DNA from: Calliopum simillimum
Taxonomy: Eukaryota; Arthropoda; Insecta; Diptera; Lauxaniidae
Assembly (NCBI GenBank): GCA_951812925.1
Contig: OX638369.1
Location: 23,403,329-23,467,328 of the forward strand
DNA length: 64,000 nucleotides
Direction of reading: 5' to 3'
How positions within the stretch are numbered: the stretch's first letter is position 1; each line of letters opens with the position of its first letter. The position numbers and the translations under genes were made by a program. The notes under the pieces are model-generated. The model saw only the letters and a program-made list of their open reading frames with translations, was not told where the DNA came from and did not search any database. Shown one piece after another: positions 46,097-57,532 of this stretch.

Positions 46097-47970
46097 AACT
46101 TACTTTTTACACCTTCAAAACTCATTCTCCTTGCTGCGTTCATTATGTAACAATCATAAGATACAGAACCACTGCCATGATTTATTGCATGCGACTGGCC
46201 AAATAACAATTTTGCCAGTACAAACACAATGTTTTCGCGAAACGAAACGTAACATTTCACAATAGCCACGTTGAGCAAATAGTAAATGTAATAGAATTGT
46301 GACATTTTCGCTTTTTTTTGCACAGTTTTTCCATTTTTCCTTTGATGTTCTTTTTGTTTTCGTCGGGAAGGCAATAAGCAAAACGAAGCGCACATTCACA
46401 ACAAAAAAAGGATAACAAAAAACACTCTTTACTGATTAAGTGAGTAGATGTGTACAAAAAAATAACATGAAACAAAAAACACAATACGCAGCATAAAAAT
46501 TTATATCAGCGAAAAAAGAAGAAGATGAAAATAAAACGAAAAATAATACGAAAATAGAAAGGGGTGCATAAATACAACGAAAGAGGAACTTAAATAAAAA
46601 AGGAGCGAAAAAAATTTATCATGGTTGAGTGACATTTTATTTAAAAATAAATACTTACACATAGAATTGTTTTCATATTTTTAAGGGGAGAAAAACTTGA
46701 ACTTATTATGAAGGAAGCAAAATACAATTTTCCGCAAAAAAAACACAGGAAACGCTGCATGCGTATCGATAAAAATGATTTAAAATATGTAACGTATATT
46801 TGCGCAACTAAATGTGACATGCAAGCAAATCATAGCATACTTTTATGGGTTCTACGCTTCTTATACATATTTTTGGCTTTTGTTTTGTTTATTTGAAATT
46901 GATAGTGGATGGAAATATCAACGTATCAATGGGTATGAGCCGAATCAATTGAAATGGGTTTTTGTTTCAAGGCCATAATAGAATTGGGGAAATATTAAAA
47001 TTGTGTCATTTTTACCAAGAAATATTTTTTATTTAAATTTGTTATTCTTAATTTGACTATTAACAAGAGTATTTTCGCTTTCATTTTAAATGTCTCTTGT
47101 CCTGTTTCGTGGCCTGACAGCAACCTAATTTCAATTTATAATCAGATTTACTTTACTATGAAATCGGACCACTGCAGATCCTGGCAACATGCACTTTCTT
47201 GTTACTTGTAGTCAGACCTATGAGAATCTGAGCTCAGTTTTTGGTACTCATATTTTGCATACTCAAGTCCATCTGGCGCCCACTCTAATAGAAAATTCGG
47301 TAAAAATTAGCGTTAGAGTTCTTATAAATTGTTAAAAAAATTAGCAACTCGATTGCCTATTAATACATCAGTACCTGGAGACCGATCCCTGCTCGGTCAA
47401 AAATCTGATCTGATAATTTTTTATTCATATTTTGTGAAGAAATTCGTATCTTTTCTCCTCCAATTTTTATGCTTTCAAAATGAAAAATTTGCCGATGAGA
47501 ACAATAGTAAGAAAAAACTCGGAAAGTAACAAATAGTATAGAAAAATATCAAAAACTCAAAATTTTTTTCGATGAAATAGAATGCCCTAAAATAAATAAA
47601 TGGTTTGTGCCACACACCCAAAATATTTCGTCTTTTGTATGGAGGCTGAAAAATCTTATCTTCAAAGGATCATAACTCGGAAAAAAAGTCTCATTGGAAA
47701 AATTCGAAAGGATATTTTAATAAGGAAGAGATTGGCTATTTCATGCCATTGATAAAAAAGAATTTCACCTTTTCTTGTAGCTACGCTGTAAGACTGAACA
47801 CAGCGTTTTCTTCAACTTCAAACAAGGATATTTGAAAATCCTACAGGTATAATGACAGTTTTGCTGATGAGGACGGATTCAGCGTCAAAAAGTACATAAG
47901 TCTGCATATAAGAAATAAAAAGTTCATTCCATTTTTTTTTTGTGCCTGAGTTATTAACTAAAGTTTTTAT
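46097..47970. other. Non-coding DNA, no feature recognised
   Basis: The overlapping minus-strand frames at 46045-46484 were checked for transposase or other domains and none was found. The frame at 47329-47529 is also unsupported. A/T-rich otherwise. Confidence 0.4.
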
Positions 47971-47974
47971 TTTG

Positions 47975-49140
47975 ATAAAAAGTGGGAGTGGCAATTATTG
48001 AACAACGCCCACTTTTCGTTATGCTTTAGTTACTCATGATCCAAATTTTATCAAAATATATTGTACCGTTTGCGAGAAATAGCATTTAATGTGTTTTACT
48101 TGTATGGGAGGTTCCACGCGCACACTCGATATTTTGCCCACTTTCAGGTCGCATGTGTCTAATAGCAAGCAGACTCCCTATATTTAAATTCAGAAAGATT
48201 GCTTTAGTAGTTTTCTTTTTATAGCGTATTATATTTTTGTGGGCGGTGCCATGCACTTCATCGAGTTTTTCCAATATAACGCCATATCACATATTAACAC
48301 TTGTTTTCAAGGGTACAATCTCTTAAATTTTCAATAAAATTGTTGGAGTCGTTTTCGAGTAATATTGAATCAAAATTTTCAACGGTTAAAAAGGGGGCGT
48401 GGTACTTCTTTGATACCGTCCACTTTTCGGTTATTACAAGGCATTAATAAGCAGTACCTACATACCAAAGTTCATTAAAATATGCGAGAAATAGCATTTA
48501 ACGTATTTTGCTTGTATGGGAGGTTCCACGCGCAACGGCAATATTTCGCCCACTTTCAGAACAGAGATACCTTTTAGCAATTACGCATCTCACAGTCAAT
48601 TTCAGAATGTTTGCTTTATTAGTTTTTTTTTTATACCGTTTTATATTTTTGTGGGCGGTGCCACGCCCTTCAACGAGTTTTCCCAATATAATGGCGTATT
48701 ACATATGAATTCCTGTTTTTAGGGGTAATATCTCCTAAATTTTCTTAAAAATTGTTGGAGCCGTTTTCGAGTAATATTGAATCAAAATTTTCAAGGGCTG
48801 AAAAGTGGGCGTGGCACTTGTTCGATCCTTTTCACTTTTTGTCTGTAACAAGGCAATATTAAGCCGTACCCGCTCACTAAATTTCGTCTAAATACCTTGC
48901 ATGGTTTGTGAGTTATGACTTAATCAAATTTAAAATTTAGTGCAGTGCCACGCCCTCTGGTGAGCATTTGCAAAGTTCAAACCTAGCTCATTCTTCATTG
49001 TTTGCTAATATCTAACACTATTCCAAGTTTCATCAAAATCGATGTAGCCGTTTTCGAGAAAAAATATTGGCACAGAAATAAGTACAAAGAAACAAAAAAA
49101 CAAAAAAACAAACATACAATTTTAGCTCGTATAAGAAGAG
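47975..49140. repeat. ~412-bp tandem repeat with GGGCGTGGCAC boxes, 2.6 copies
   Basis: AGTGGGAGTGGCAATTATTG (47981), GGGGGCGTGGTACTTCTTTG (48394) and AGTGGGCGTGGCACTTGTTC (48804) mark three unit starts, 411-413 bp apart. Each full unit also has GCGAGAAATAGCATTTAA, TGTATGGGAGGTTCCACGCG, GTGGGCGGTGCCA and TTGTTGGAG(T/C)CGTTTTCGAG. The third unit is partial and ends in an AAACAAAAAAACAAACATAC tail. The frames 48086-48274 and 48498-48722 sit at equivalent places in successive units and are repeat translations. Confidence 0.85.
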
Positions 49141-50440
49141 AAGGTATAAACTGGAAAATATGCTTTTGATGAAAAATTATAGATTTATCACACATTGATA
49201 AGAGATTCTCTACGAAAAACACCACTTTCTAAACGAAATTTTCATTTGATCTTTTTATAAGGGGCGATAAACCAGTCCAGCAAAACGGTTAGCACCACTG
49301 AATTTTCCATACCCGAATTAGTTGAGAATGACCTATTTCCTGCCAGACCATATTTTGAACTAGAACAGTGTCTGAGTTTTATTCGACTCTAGCACAGTCT
49401 ATTCTGCCGAACACCATATTGATTTTCTTAATTAATTATGTTTTGGCTTGATTTTAAATAATTATTTTGATCCCAATTTGGATCACCATTTGTGGCCTTA
49501 TATTTTCGAACAGTGCCAAGTTTTATACCTTCTCTCTTCGACATCAGTTCGCTTTTTGTATTTAATTAAATTTTTCGTACCAATTTACGTCCCACATCAC
49601 TATGGTTATTATATATTATATAATAAGTCCGGGGATCGGGTGGAAAGGAGTGTAGAAAATAAAAATTAATTTTTAAATTTCTGCTCTTCTAATACATTTT
49701 TCTGATGTTTCAATTTACTTATGTATACCTTGTGATCTAAGCCTAAAAAGAACTGAAACCGAATCCTTCACATCTTCATCACTTGCAATTGTTTTCTTTT
49801 TTTAAGTTTGAGAACAGGTAATAATCACTTGAAGCCAGCTCAGAACATTGAGTTGTATGAGCCAACTTCAAAGGTCACCTTTGCAACACGGCTCACAGTG
49901 TCTCATTTTTGTGTGCTAGACGTGAGAAATTCAAAATCTTAGTTTTAAATTTTTGTATGCAGAAGTGTTTAAATGTGTCCACTTATCTTCAAAAACGTAT
50001 TTTTATGTTCTTTGGTTAACATTTTGATATTTTGAATATAATAAAATTTTAAAAATTTTTGTTCCGGAAAGCGCTTCACCCTCAGTAAATTTTAATGTAA
50101 TTTTTCCATGAAATAAAATTAAGAAAAAAAGTCAAAATTGATTCGATGTATAAGCTTTCCAAAAATATATATTGTTTATATATACCTTACATAGTATTGC
50201 CACAAACTATTTAAACAGAATTGTAATTTTTTCTGCTTTTGAAATTTATATTTTTGTTGTATATTGGACTAAAAAGCTATGAGCACCGCTCCGCACCGGG
50301 TAGAGATGGATATTTTAAGAAAATATGTAGTTTTTTGTTGACGACACGTGAAGTTTTAAATCCTCGCATTTTCTCGCAAAAAATTTTCGCCATACTGTGA
50401 AAATTGTACCAGATTTTATAATAATATCTACACTAGGTGC
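49141..50440. other. Non-coding DNA, no feature recognised
   Basis: No repeat, RNA or supported gene. The 49448-49669 frame has no domain. Confidence 0.4.
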
Positions 50441-50449
50441 AAGGGTGTA

Positions 50450-51600
50450 AAATATTGCGATTATTTTTTTATGTGGGGGGTTGCAGCGTCCCCTTATTTA
50501 ATTTTTCCCATGTTACTTAGAAGATAACACGTACATCCATGTACCAAATTTTATAATGATAAAGGTACTTAAATAGAGTATTTTAAGTATTTTTGTGAAG
50601 GGGTGCAAAACCCCCATATTTTAACCCCCTGTCTATTCGTATAGTATTTTGTTAATAAAATACACGTTCTCAATATAAAGTTTTGTAGTAATAACTACAG
50701 AGGTGCAAAGATATAGCAATTAATATAAATTTTTTGTGTATAGGGGGTGCAACGCCCCCTTGGTGAAATTCCTCCAATTTTCACAATACGTTTGATGAAC
50801 GTAGCATACTCCCGTATAAAAGGTTTTGTAATGGTAACTGCTACCAGTGTAGATATATATTAAATGAAGTGTTTTTTTGTATGAGGAATGCAACGCCCCC
50901 TTGTTTAATTTCCCCCAATTTCTGTGAGGAGTTTGGTGAACATAGTATCGCCGGTGCTTACAAAGAAAATCTTCCAACCGAAAGTTGCGGCGAAGAAAAT
51001 CTTTTTTTTTGAAATTGCAGCGAAAAAAATCTTTTTTGTAATATGCGAACAAGAAAATCACTTTTTATAAAATGCGGCGAAGAAAATCACTTTTTACAAA
51101 ATGCGGCGAAGAAAATCTCTTTAAAATAATTTTTTCAGAGAAATTTTTCCTATTCCTTTTTTCGAAAAAATTTGCATTACTAATCGAAAGACTGATTTTT
51201 TACGCTGCATTTTTAAAAAAGAGATTTTCTTCGCCGCATTTTGTACAAAGTGATTTTCTTGTCTGCATTCGCACAAAAAAGACCTTTTTCGCCGCAGTTT
51301 GAAGAAGAGATAGTCTTCGTAAGCACCGGCGGTATACTCTTGTATACAAAGTTTTGTAACAATAACTGCTAAAAGTGCAGAGATATAGCTATTGAGGTGT
51401 TTTCTGTATGGGGGGTGCAACGCTCCTTTGTTCAATTTCTTCCAGTTTTTGCAGGGTGCTTGGTGAACGCAGTGTACTCCTTTTTACAAAGTTTTGTAAT
51501 AATAGCTACTGCATGTACAGAGATATAGAGTTTTGTTCATTTCTTTCCTATGGGGGCTACCCCCCACACCCTCGCCAAAATTACTTCACACTATTTAGTG
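50450..51600. repeat. ~140-bp tandem repeat with GGGGTGCAACGCCCCC boxes
   Basis: Unit starts: GGGGGGTTGCAGCGTCCCCT (50475), GGGGTGCAAAACCCCC (50599), GGGGGTGCAACGCCCCC (50743), GGAATGCAACGCCCCC (50883) and GGGGTGCAACGCTCC (51411). Each unit continues with a TTTGGTGAACGTAG-type box and ACAAAGTTTTGTAATAATAA, then AGAGATATAG. Removing the 387-bp insertion from the fourth unit restores a normal ~140-bp step. The GGGGTGCAACGCCCC box is itself near-palindromic. Confidence 0.8.
50949..51331. mobile_element. 383-bp foldback element with 4-bp target duplication GTAT
   Basis: The ends are CGCCGGTGCTTAC and its exact reverse complement. GTAT flanks both ends (50945-50948, 51332-51335). Inside, ~28-bp units carrying GCGGCGAAGAAAATC run in one direction on the left (about five) and in the other on the right (about four), around a short centre. 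The insertion point is confirmed by paralogous tandem units without it, which read continuously from GAACGTAGCATACTCC. No coding capacity; the frames 51072-51302 and 51121-51435 come from the repeats. Confidence 0.85.
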
Positions 51601-51666
51601 AGGTCAATGGACATATTTTAACAGTTCTGCATACTAAAAAATGCATTTTGAATTTTTCACGTCTAG

Positions 51667-51838
51667 ATTGTATGAAACAGTGCACTGTGCGACTCCTGTG
51701 TATAGGATGGATGCTTTAAATGCTACCTACATATTATCTTTCGATTCAATTGAACTTAGAAACCCAAAAATTCGCCTTATGCTAAGAGACCCCAGGAGAG
51801 GAGCAATCATTGAGGGAAAAAATGTCCAAACTGTTTTA
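51667..51838 (+). CDS. Candidate internal exon of an unidentified protein
   Basis: After a pyrimidine-rich acceptor (GAATTTTTCACGTCTAG, ending 51666) a 57-codon open stretch includes ATPVYRMDALNATYILSF and LRDPRRGAIIEGKNVQTVL. It ends at a possible donor, A|GTAATAAG. Codon use is balanced and unlike the neighbouring repeats. Part of the frame continues outside these limits (51641-51874), so borders are tentative. The alternating hydrophobic pattern and an Asn-X-Thr site resemble those of the 26189-26404 exon. Both end or start in phase 0 at the facing side, so they might belong to one gene family. I cannot name it. Confidence 0.35.
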
Positions 51839-53200
51839 GTAATAAGCTTGTTTGTACCTTTTTTCGTCATATGAGGATTTGCTTATTTTTTGAAATTTAA
51901 TTGTAGAAAATATAATTTAATGCACATGTCGCAATAGGAATGGATTGATATTTTGATGGAAAGTATCAAATCATATTTGAAAATTGCAAGAAAAAAAAAA
52001 AAAAAAATAGATGACAATATTATCCAGTAAGTAGAACTAAAACCAATAAAAAGGCAGTAAGATGCCAAAATATTAGAACTATATCAAAAAAACTTTGAAA
52101 TTGTACGTTAAATCAGAAGTCATAAGATAGACAAACAATATATTTAACTTAATGAATGGTATCGAAAAAGTAGGAAACGGCCGCGGCAGCGAAACCTCAA
52201 AATATTCCAAAGTCCACCGAAAATAGGAAAATTGGGAAAAGTTTAAAAAGTATGCGAAAAACAGAGACAGTCGATAAAAAGAAAATTTGGAAAAAATATT
52301 GAAAGAACAAAAATTATTAATATATCAGGACATATATGGCTGCATATAGTATCAAAGAATTATGATAAGTTCGATATGTATCAAAAAAGGAGACCACATA
52401 GAAATAGAATAGACATACTTATTTCTGCTCTTTACAGCAATATAATAAGCAACAACAACAATTCTTAAGAGTCTGTCAGGATGTCAGAATGAGCTGATTA
52501 TGCTAAGAAAGTTGTAGAGTGCAGCAGAAAAAGTTAAATTCAAAGCACAATAAAAATTACAAGAAAATAAATATATTCAGCACGGGTTAATGAGCTTTAG
52601 TCTAAGAGAAAATCCGCTTAAATGTGCAACTGCCAGAAAGAAAATTCAGAAAAAAGAAACCAAAATGTTGAAAGAAGCTTTATACAATAAAATAAACTCA
52701 AATAAAAAGAAAAAGAAACAAATCCATTTTTAATACCCAGTTCAAAGAAAATCTAAGTAGCACGAGCAGCTCAACAGCTACAATAGAAAAAATGTCTTAC
52801 CTGCGCTGTGTGAGAAAACTTTGATGTTGCCACATTTCTCCATAGAGTGAGACACACGCCTGGATGTTGGTGCACATGGCAATACACTGTCTGTCATAAG
52901 CAGCAACATTAAACGTGCACGTTCCATTGCAGCATGGCTTTGCTTGAATTGCTTATGTTAAAGGATGTACGTATGAAAAAAAAAAAATCCTTCTTTAGTT
53001 TTTCCAAACTTCCTAGGCAGCGTAAGCCAGGCGTAAGTGCCCAAAACAAGCTAAAACTTAGCGTTGCAGCTATGTAGCAGTGCAGTGTAGTTGCTGCATT
53101 TTAAATGCAAAATAATTGGCTGCACTTTTGGCCTCTTTCGTGGAAGCTGGCACTGCGCGTCATTGCACTGTGTATGTAAGAGAGTTACACTGTGGAAAAA
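51839..53200. other. Non-coding DNA, no feature recognised
   Basis: A-rich sequence with homopolymer runs; a short GCAGC-rich patch near 53040-53110. Confidence 0.4.
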
Positions 53201-53219
53201 ACGGGCTTATGCATATTTA

Positions 53220-54655
53220 TGTGATATTTCTTATAGCTACAGCAATAGCACAAAAGCAAGAGAAAATCAAAAGCAAATGCAAGAGTCTGAGAAAAAAGGG
53301 TAAGAACAATAGCGTCTATCGCTATAGCAAAAAAAATATTAGAGAAAGAAAGTGCAAACATAAAAAAAGTGAAAGAGAAAGAGAAAGAAACAGAAGACCC
53401 CAGGCAAGACCAAAAGCAACAGCAAATGCAAAAGCAAAAGAAGAAGCAACAATAAAAGCCAGAGCAAGAATCACATCAAAAGGAGAGCAACGCCAGAGCA
53501 TGACAAAGAGGCAAAGCAGAAGCAAAGCCAAACCAAAAGTAAGGGCAAGAGCAGGTCAAGAGCTAGAGCCAGAAAGAGAGCAAGATAAGATGCCGTAGCA
53601 AGTACCAGAGCAAGTGCTGTGCAAGAGCAAGATCGAAAGTAAGAGCAAGAGCAAGAACATTAGCAGGAGCAAGAGCAAGAACACTAGGAGAAGCAAGAGC
53701 AATAGCAAAAGCAAGAACAAGAGCAATAGCAAGAGCAAGAGCAAGAGCAAGAGCAAGAGCAAGAGCAAGAGCAAGAGCAAGAGCAAGAACAAGAGCAAGA
53801 GCAAGAGCAAGAGCAAGAGCAAGAGCAAGAGCAAGAGCAAGAGCAAAAGCAAGAGCAAGAGCAGAGCAAGAACAAGAACAAGAGCAAGAGCAAGAGCAAG
53901 AGCAAGAGCAAGAGCAAGAGCAAGAGCAAGAGCAAGAGCAAGAGCAAGAGCAAGAGCAAGAGCAAGAGCAAGAGCAAGAGCAAGAGCAAGAGCAAGAGCA
54001 AGAGCAAGAGCAAGAGCAAGAGCAAGAGCAATAGCAAGAGCAAGAGCAAGAGCAAGAGCAAGAGCAAGAGCAAGAGCAAGAGCATGAGCATGAGCAAGAG
54101 CAAGAGCAAGAGCAAGAGCAAGAGCAAGAGCAAGAGCAAAAGAAAAAGCAAAAGCAAAAGCAAAAGCAAAAGCAAAAGCAAAAGCAAAAGCAAAAGCAAA
54201 AGCAAAAGCAAAAGCAAAAGCAAAAGCAAAAGCAAAAGCAAAAGCAAGCTAAAAGCAAAAGCAAGCTAAAAGCAAAAGCAAAAGCAAAAGCAAAAGCAAA
54301 AGCAAGAGCAAAAGCAAAAGCAAAAGCAAAAGCAAAAGCAAAAGCAAAAGCAAAAGCAAAAGCAAAAGCAAAAGCAAAAGCAAAAGCAAAAGCAAAAACA
54401 AAAGCAAAAGCAAAAGCAAAAGCAAGAGCAAAATCAAAATCAAAAGCAAAAGCAAAAGCAAAACCAAAAGCAAAAGCAAAAGCAAAAGCATAAGCATAAG
54501 CATAAGCAAAAGCAAAATCAAAAGCAAAATCAAAAGCAAAAGCAAGCTAAAAGCAAAAGCAAAAGCAAAAACAAAAGCAAGCCAAAAGCAAAAGCAAGCC
54601 AAAAATAAAAGCAAAAGCAAAAGCAAATGCTTAAGTAAAAGCAAAATGAAAAATG
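53220..54655 (+). repeat. Hexanucleotide array: (GAGCAA)n then (AAAGCA)n
   Basis: From about 53220 the + strand becomes free of T-rich text and drifts into AGCAA/AGAG words. From 53700 to about 54138 it is nearly pure GAGCAA, and from there to about 54530 nearly pure AAAGCA. A decaying edge runs to 54655 with AAGCTA, AAGCCA and AAATCA variants. Every frame on both strands stays open, giving Ser-Lys, Ala-Arg or Lys-Ala dipeptide products on + and Leu-Leu, Cys-Phe or Cys-Ser on minus. These frames (53116-54794) have no independent support as genes. Confidence 0.95.
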
Positions 54656-54876
54656 ACAAAAAAAAAACGTTCATCAATTTATGGTGGAGTTTTCTTGTAG
54701 TGTTGTTTTTTTTTGCGTTGCATATAAAAATCACGTACGTTAGAGGAAGCACTGCTTTTACTACCACTACCATTGCTTCTATTGCCATATGCATGTGTGC
54801 AAGTAAGTTTTAGCTAATAGAAAGCAATACCTGTGAGACTGACTGCTGACGCGAAAAGTAGCAAATGCTGTTACTA

Positions 54877-54894
54877 CAGCAGCAGCTGCTGCTG
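54877..54894. repeat. Perfect 18-bp palindrome of CAG/CTG triplets
   Basis: CAGCAGCAGCTGCTGCTG, followed by another CTGTTG. A triplet run that switches strand at its centre. Confidence 0.7.
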
Positions 54895-56600
54895 CTGTTG
54901 CAATGAATGGCTGACTAAGTGGGTCGTCGCAAAGATTTCATGAGAACTAATGCTGTGTCGCATACAAAAATATATTACTTGTGTGCAGTTTCGGCGCACG
55001 TAAGAAACTTTTAAATTTCAACACTTAAATAGTTTGCCACAGCAAAAAGTTTTGCCTACTGTGTATGTATATGTGTGTGCATCTGAGTGATGCAGTTTGT
55101 TAAGAAAGCTATTAAATAAAATACATAGATACATATAGACTTTAATGAATCGGAAGCGCATGTAAATTTTATTAAATGATTAAGATATTTGGTGTAAATT
55201 ATTTATGACTTAAAGTTTAGTGAATATTGCTTTTCCATAGACGGGAAACTGATATGGAAAACATTTAAAAACAGTGATACAGAGACAGAAATGTTTCTTA
55301 AATGGAGAAATACTTATTTTGAGCTCATTGTTTTTGAAAAAGCCTGAACTGAATCATGGTAACAGCAAATATGTATAAGAAAGTTTTTATAAATGTCATG
55401 AAAATATGAAAGCAACATTTAAAATTTTATAGCATTTGCAGCTTCTTTTCCAGTGCTACATACTCTGATACAAACACTTTACACTCAAACAATTTATTTT
55501 GTCAAAGCTGCAGCGATTTGGTGAAAATTTACAAAGCTAAAAAAGGAAAACCCAATAAAAAGAAAAAACTGCTGAAATATCCTTATGCGCGCTGCTTTGA
55601 ACTTTATGCATGATAAATAGTTTGCTGACACTGCAATATTTGCGCATAAATCCTTCAACTGCATGCGACTTTGAAAGATATTTTAAAGCTTTCGCACATA
55701 AATGCGCATAAAATGCATAGAAATGAAGGAATATTCGATGAAAAAAGAAAATCTTATACGTAAACGAAAAAAAAATATAATTCTAAAAGATTTAGAAAAC
55801 TCATAAGTAAGCGCAGTAGTTTTTAATAAAAGAAAAAAAAAAAAAAATTGGTTAAAAAAAATGATATAGCTTAGGCAAAGCTTTTTGAAAAAATGCATGA
55901 AAATCTATGCATTCATGCATTTCAATATAAATTTTATTTTTGCTTTGTGTCATAAAGTTTTTAGCAGAATTTTCTTTATGATTTTCGTTTATATTTTGGT
56001 AGCATTTTTTTTGCAGCAGAATTTTGCAAAAACTGATTGTGAATACGATGTTGTATAGCATAATATCAAGCACACTAGATAAGCGCTTAAAAAATAAACG
56101 AACACCCATAGACAAAATATTTTTGCATTTATTTTTTGCATGTGTCAGCGCAATTTATGCTGCGGTGCAAAGTGTGCTCATGTGTGCAGTATATTGCTTT
56201 ACATGCATGTTGTTTGTCCTGTTGGTCACTCCTACAACCAGTGGTGTTTAAAAAATGTGTAAACAATTCTTTTACTGTACCATTTGTTGTGTTTTTATTA
56301 CAAAATCCAAGAAAAGTTATTGTAAAGCAAAACTTTAAGGATGCAATCTATATCTCATATATGAGACCATAAGCCAAAACTATTATTTTGCCAATTTCAC
56401 AGCAACTGCTGAAGTGGTGGACGTCAATGGGACAATAAAAATAAAAGTTAATATTCTGTCAAGTAAAACTTTGGTGTGTTGTGCTTGATTTGGGATCTGA
56501 AATCAATTTTTTTAACATGTGAAATGTAAGCAAATGGTAGAACTTAGAAAATTTAGAACTTTTCCTCATCAGTCAGTTTAGCAATGAACATTCTTTTTTA
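54895..56600. other. Non-coding DNA, no feature recognised
   Basis: A TGCATGAAAATCTATGCATTC mirror-like patch occurs near 55893. The frames at 55683-56372 lack domains. Confidence 0.4.
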
Positions 56601-56606
56601 TAAATC

Positions 56607-57247
56607 ACGTGATACTCATGACATTTTTTAGCCCCTTCGGGTATTTTTGCTAGAGTTGTTTATACTTGCAATATAAAATAAAAATAATGCCACAACTAAT
56701 TAGAAAACTCCAATTTTCTAGTTTTGAGATGATTCAATTTCAATATTTTTAAAAATTTGAATTTACGCGGAATTTCGACTTTTCTTCTTCTGTTTTTTTT
56801 TTTTCAGAATAACTTTGAAATGATGCCATTTTAGAGAACTCTGGTTGGACAGGATTGTGAACAAAACCATGAAGAATATCATAGGCCACTTATACCAACA
56901 ATGATAATTTAGGAGTTATCTAGTTGTAGCATTGACTTGGCGATATATATAATCTTACTATTTTTACAACGTGACACTCATGACAAGGATTCCATAAGCA
57001 AAACACATTGCTTTATTGCAAACGAACAGAAATCTAGACCGTTCACTTGGTTGAATGATTGTTTCATGCAAAATCGCTCATGAAGATTATTTTTAAACAA
57101 CGTGACACTCATGACATTATTGCCTTTTTTGCGTTTTTTTGCTAGGGAAGGTTGCATATATTATTTAAAACAAAAAATATTTCATATTGTATATAGTGGA
57201 TTTTTAAAATATACACTTTTAATTTGTACTACGCGACACTCATGACA
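56607..57247. repeat. Four copies of the motif ACGTGACACTCATGACA
   Basis: Copies at 56607-56623 (ACGTGATACTCATGACA), 56969-56985, 57100-57116 (both exact) and 57231-57247 (ACGCGACACTCATGACA). The last three are exactly 131 bp apart; the first is 362 bp earlier. Sequence after copies 1 and 3 is similar (TTTTTTGCTAG then GTTG), and after copies 2 and 4 there is a GGATTC/TGATTC match, so two unit types alternate. Between motifs the sequence is poorly conserved. Confidence 0.75.
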
Positions 57248-57530
57248 ATGATTCAATACCTAGAATATTTTCTGCTGTTCAACTAAAACATGCATTTTTT
57301 TTATCCTTACCTATTTGTTATTAATTGAAGGTATAGTTTTTGATGGCTCCAGTTTTTTAAACTTTTTTGAAAAATGTACATTTTCAGTGTTGCCGTCTGC
57401 ATTTTTTGGTAAGTTTTTGCATATTAAAAAAAAAAAAATTAATTTTTAGTCTTAAAAAGCTTATACGTGTATATAAACTGTTGGTTTCAAACATGGTTAA
57501 ATAACCTTTTACAAAAATACACATAAGCTT
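57248..57530. other. Non-coding DNA, no feature recognised
   Basis: AT-rich, no clear element. Confidence 0.4.
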
Positions 57531-57532
57531 TC

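Noticed and set aside
46045..46484. Overlapping minus-strand frames of up to 116 codons considered as the upstream part of the mariner gene
   Set aside because: None shows the mariner DD(34)D context or helix-turn-helix-like text, and they overlap each other in different frames.
53116..54794. Long open frames (up to 233 codons) encoding Ser-Lys, Ala-Arg, Leu or Cys-Phe repeats on both strands
   Set aside because: They are forced by a stop-free hexanucleotide array and are open in every phase of both strands. No start context, splice signal or non-repeat domain supports translation.
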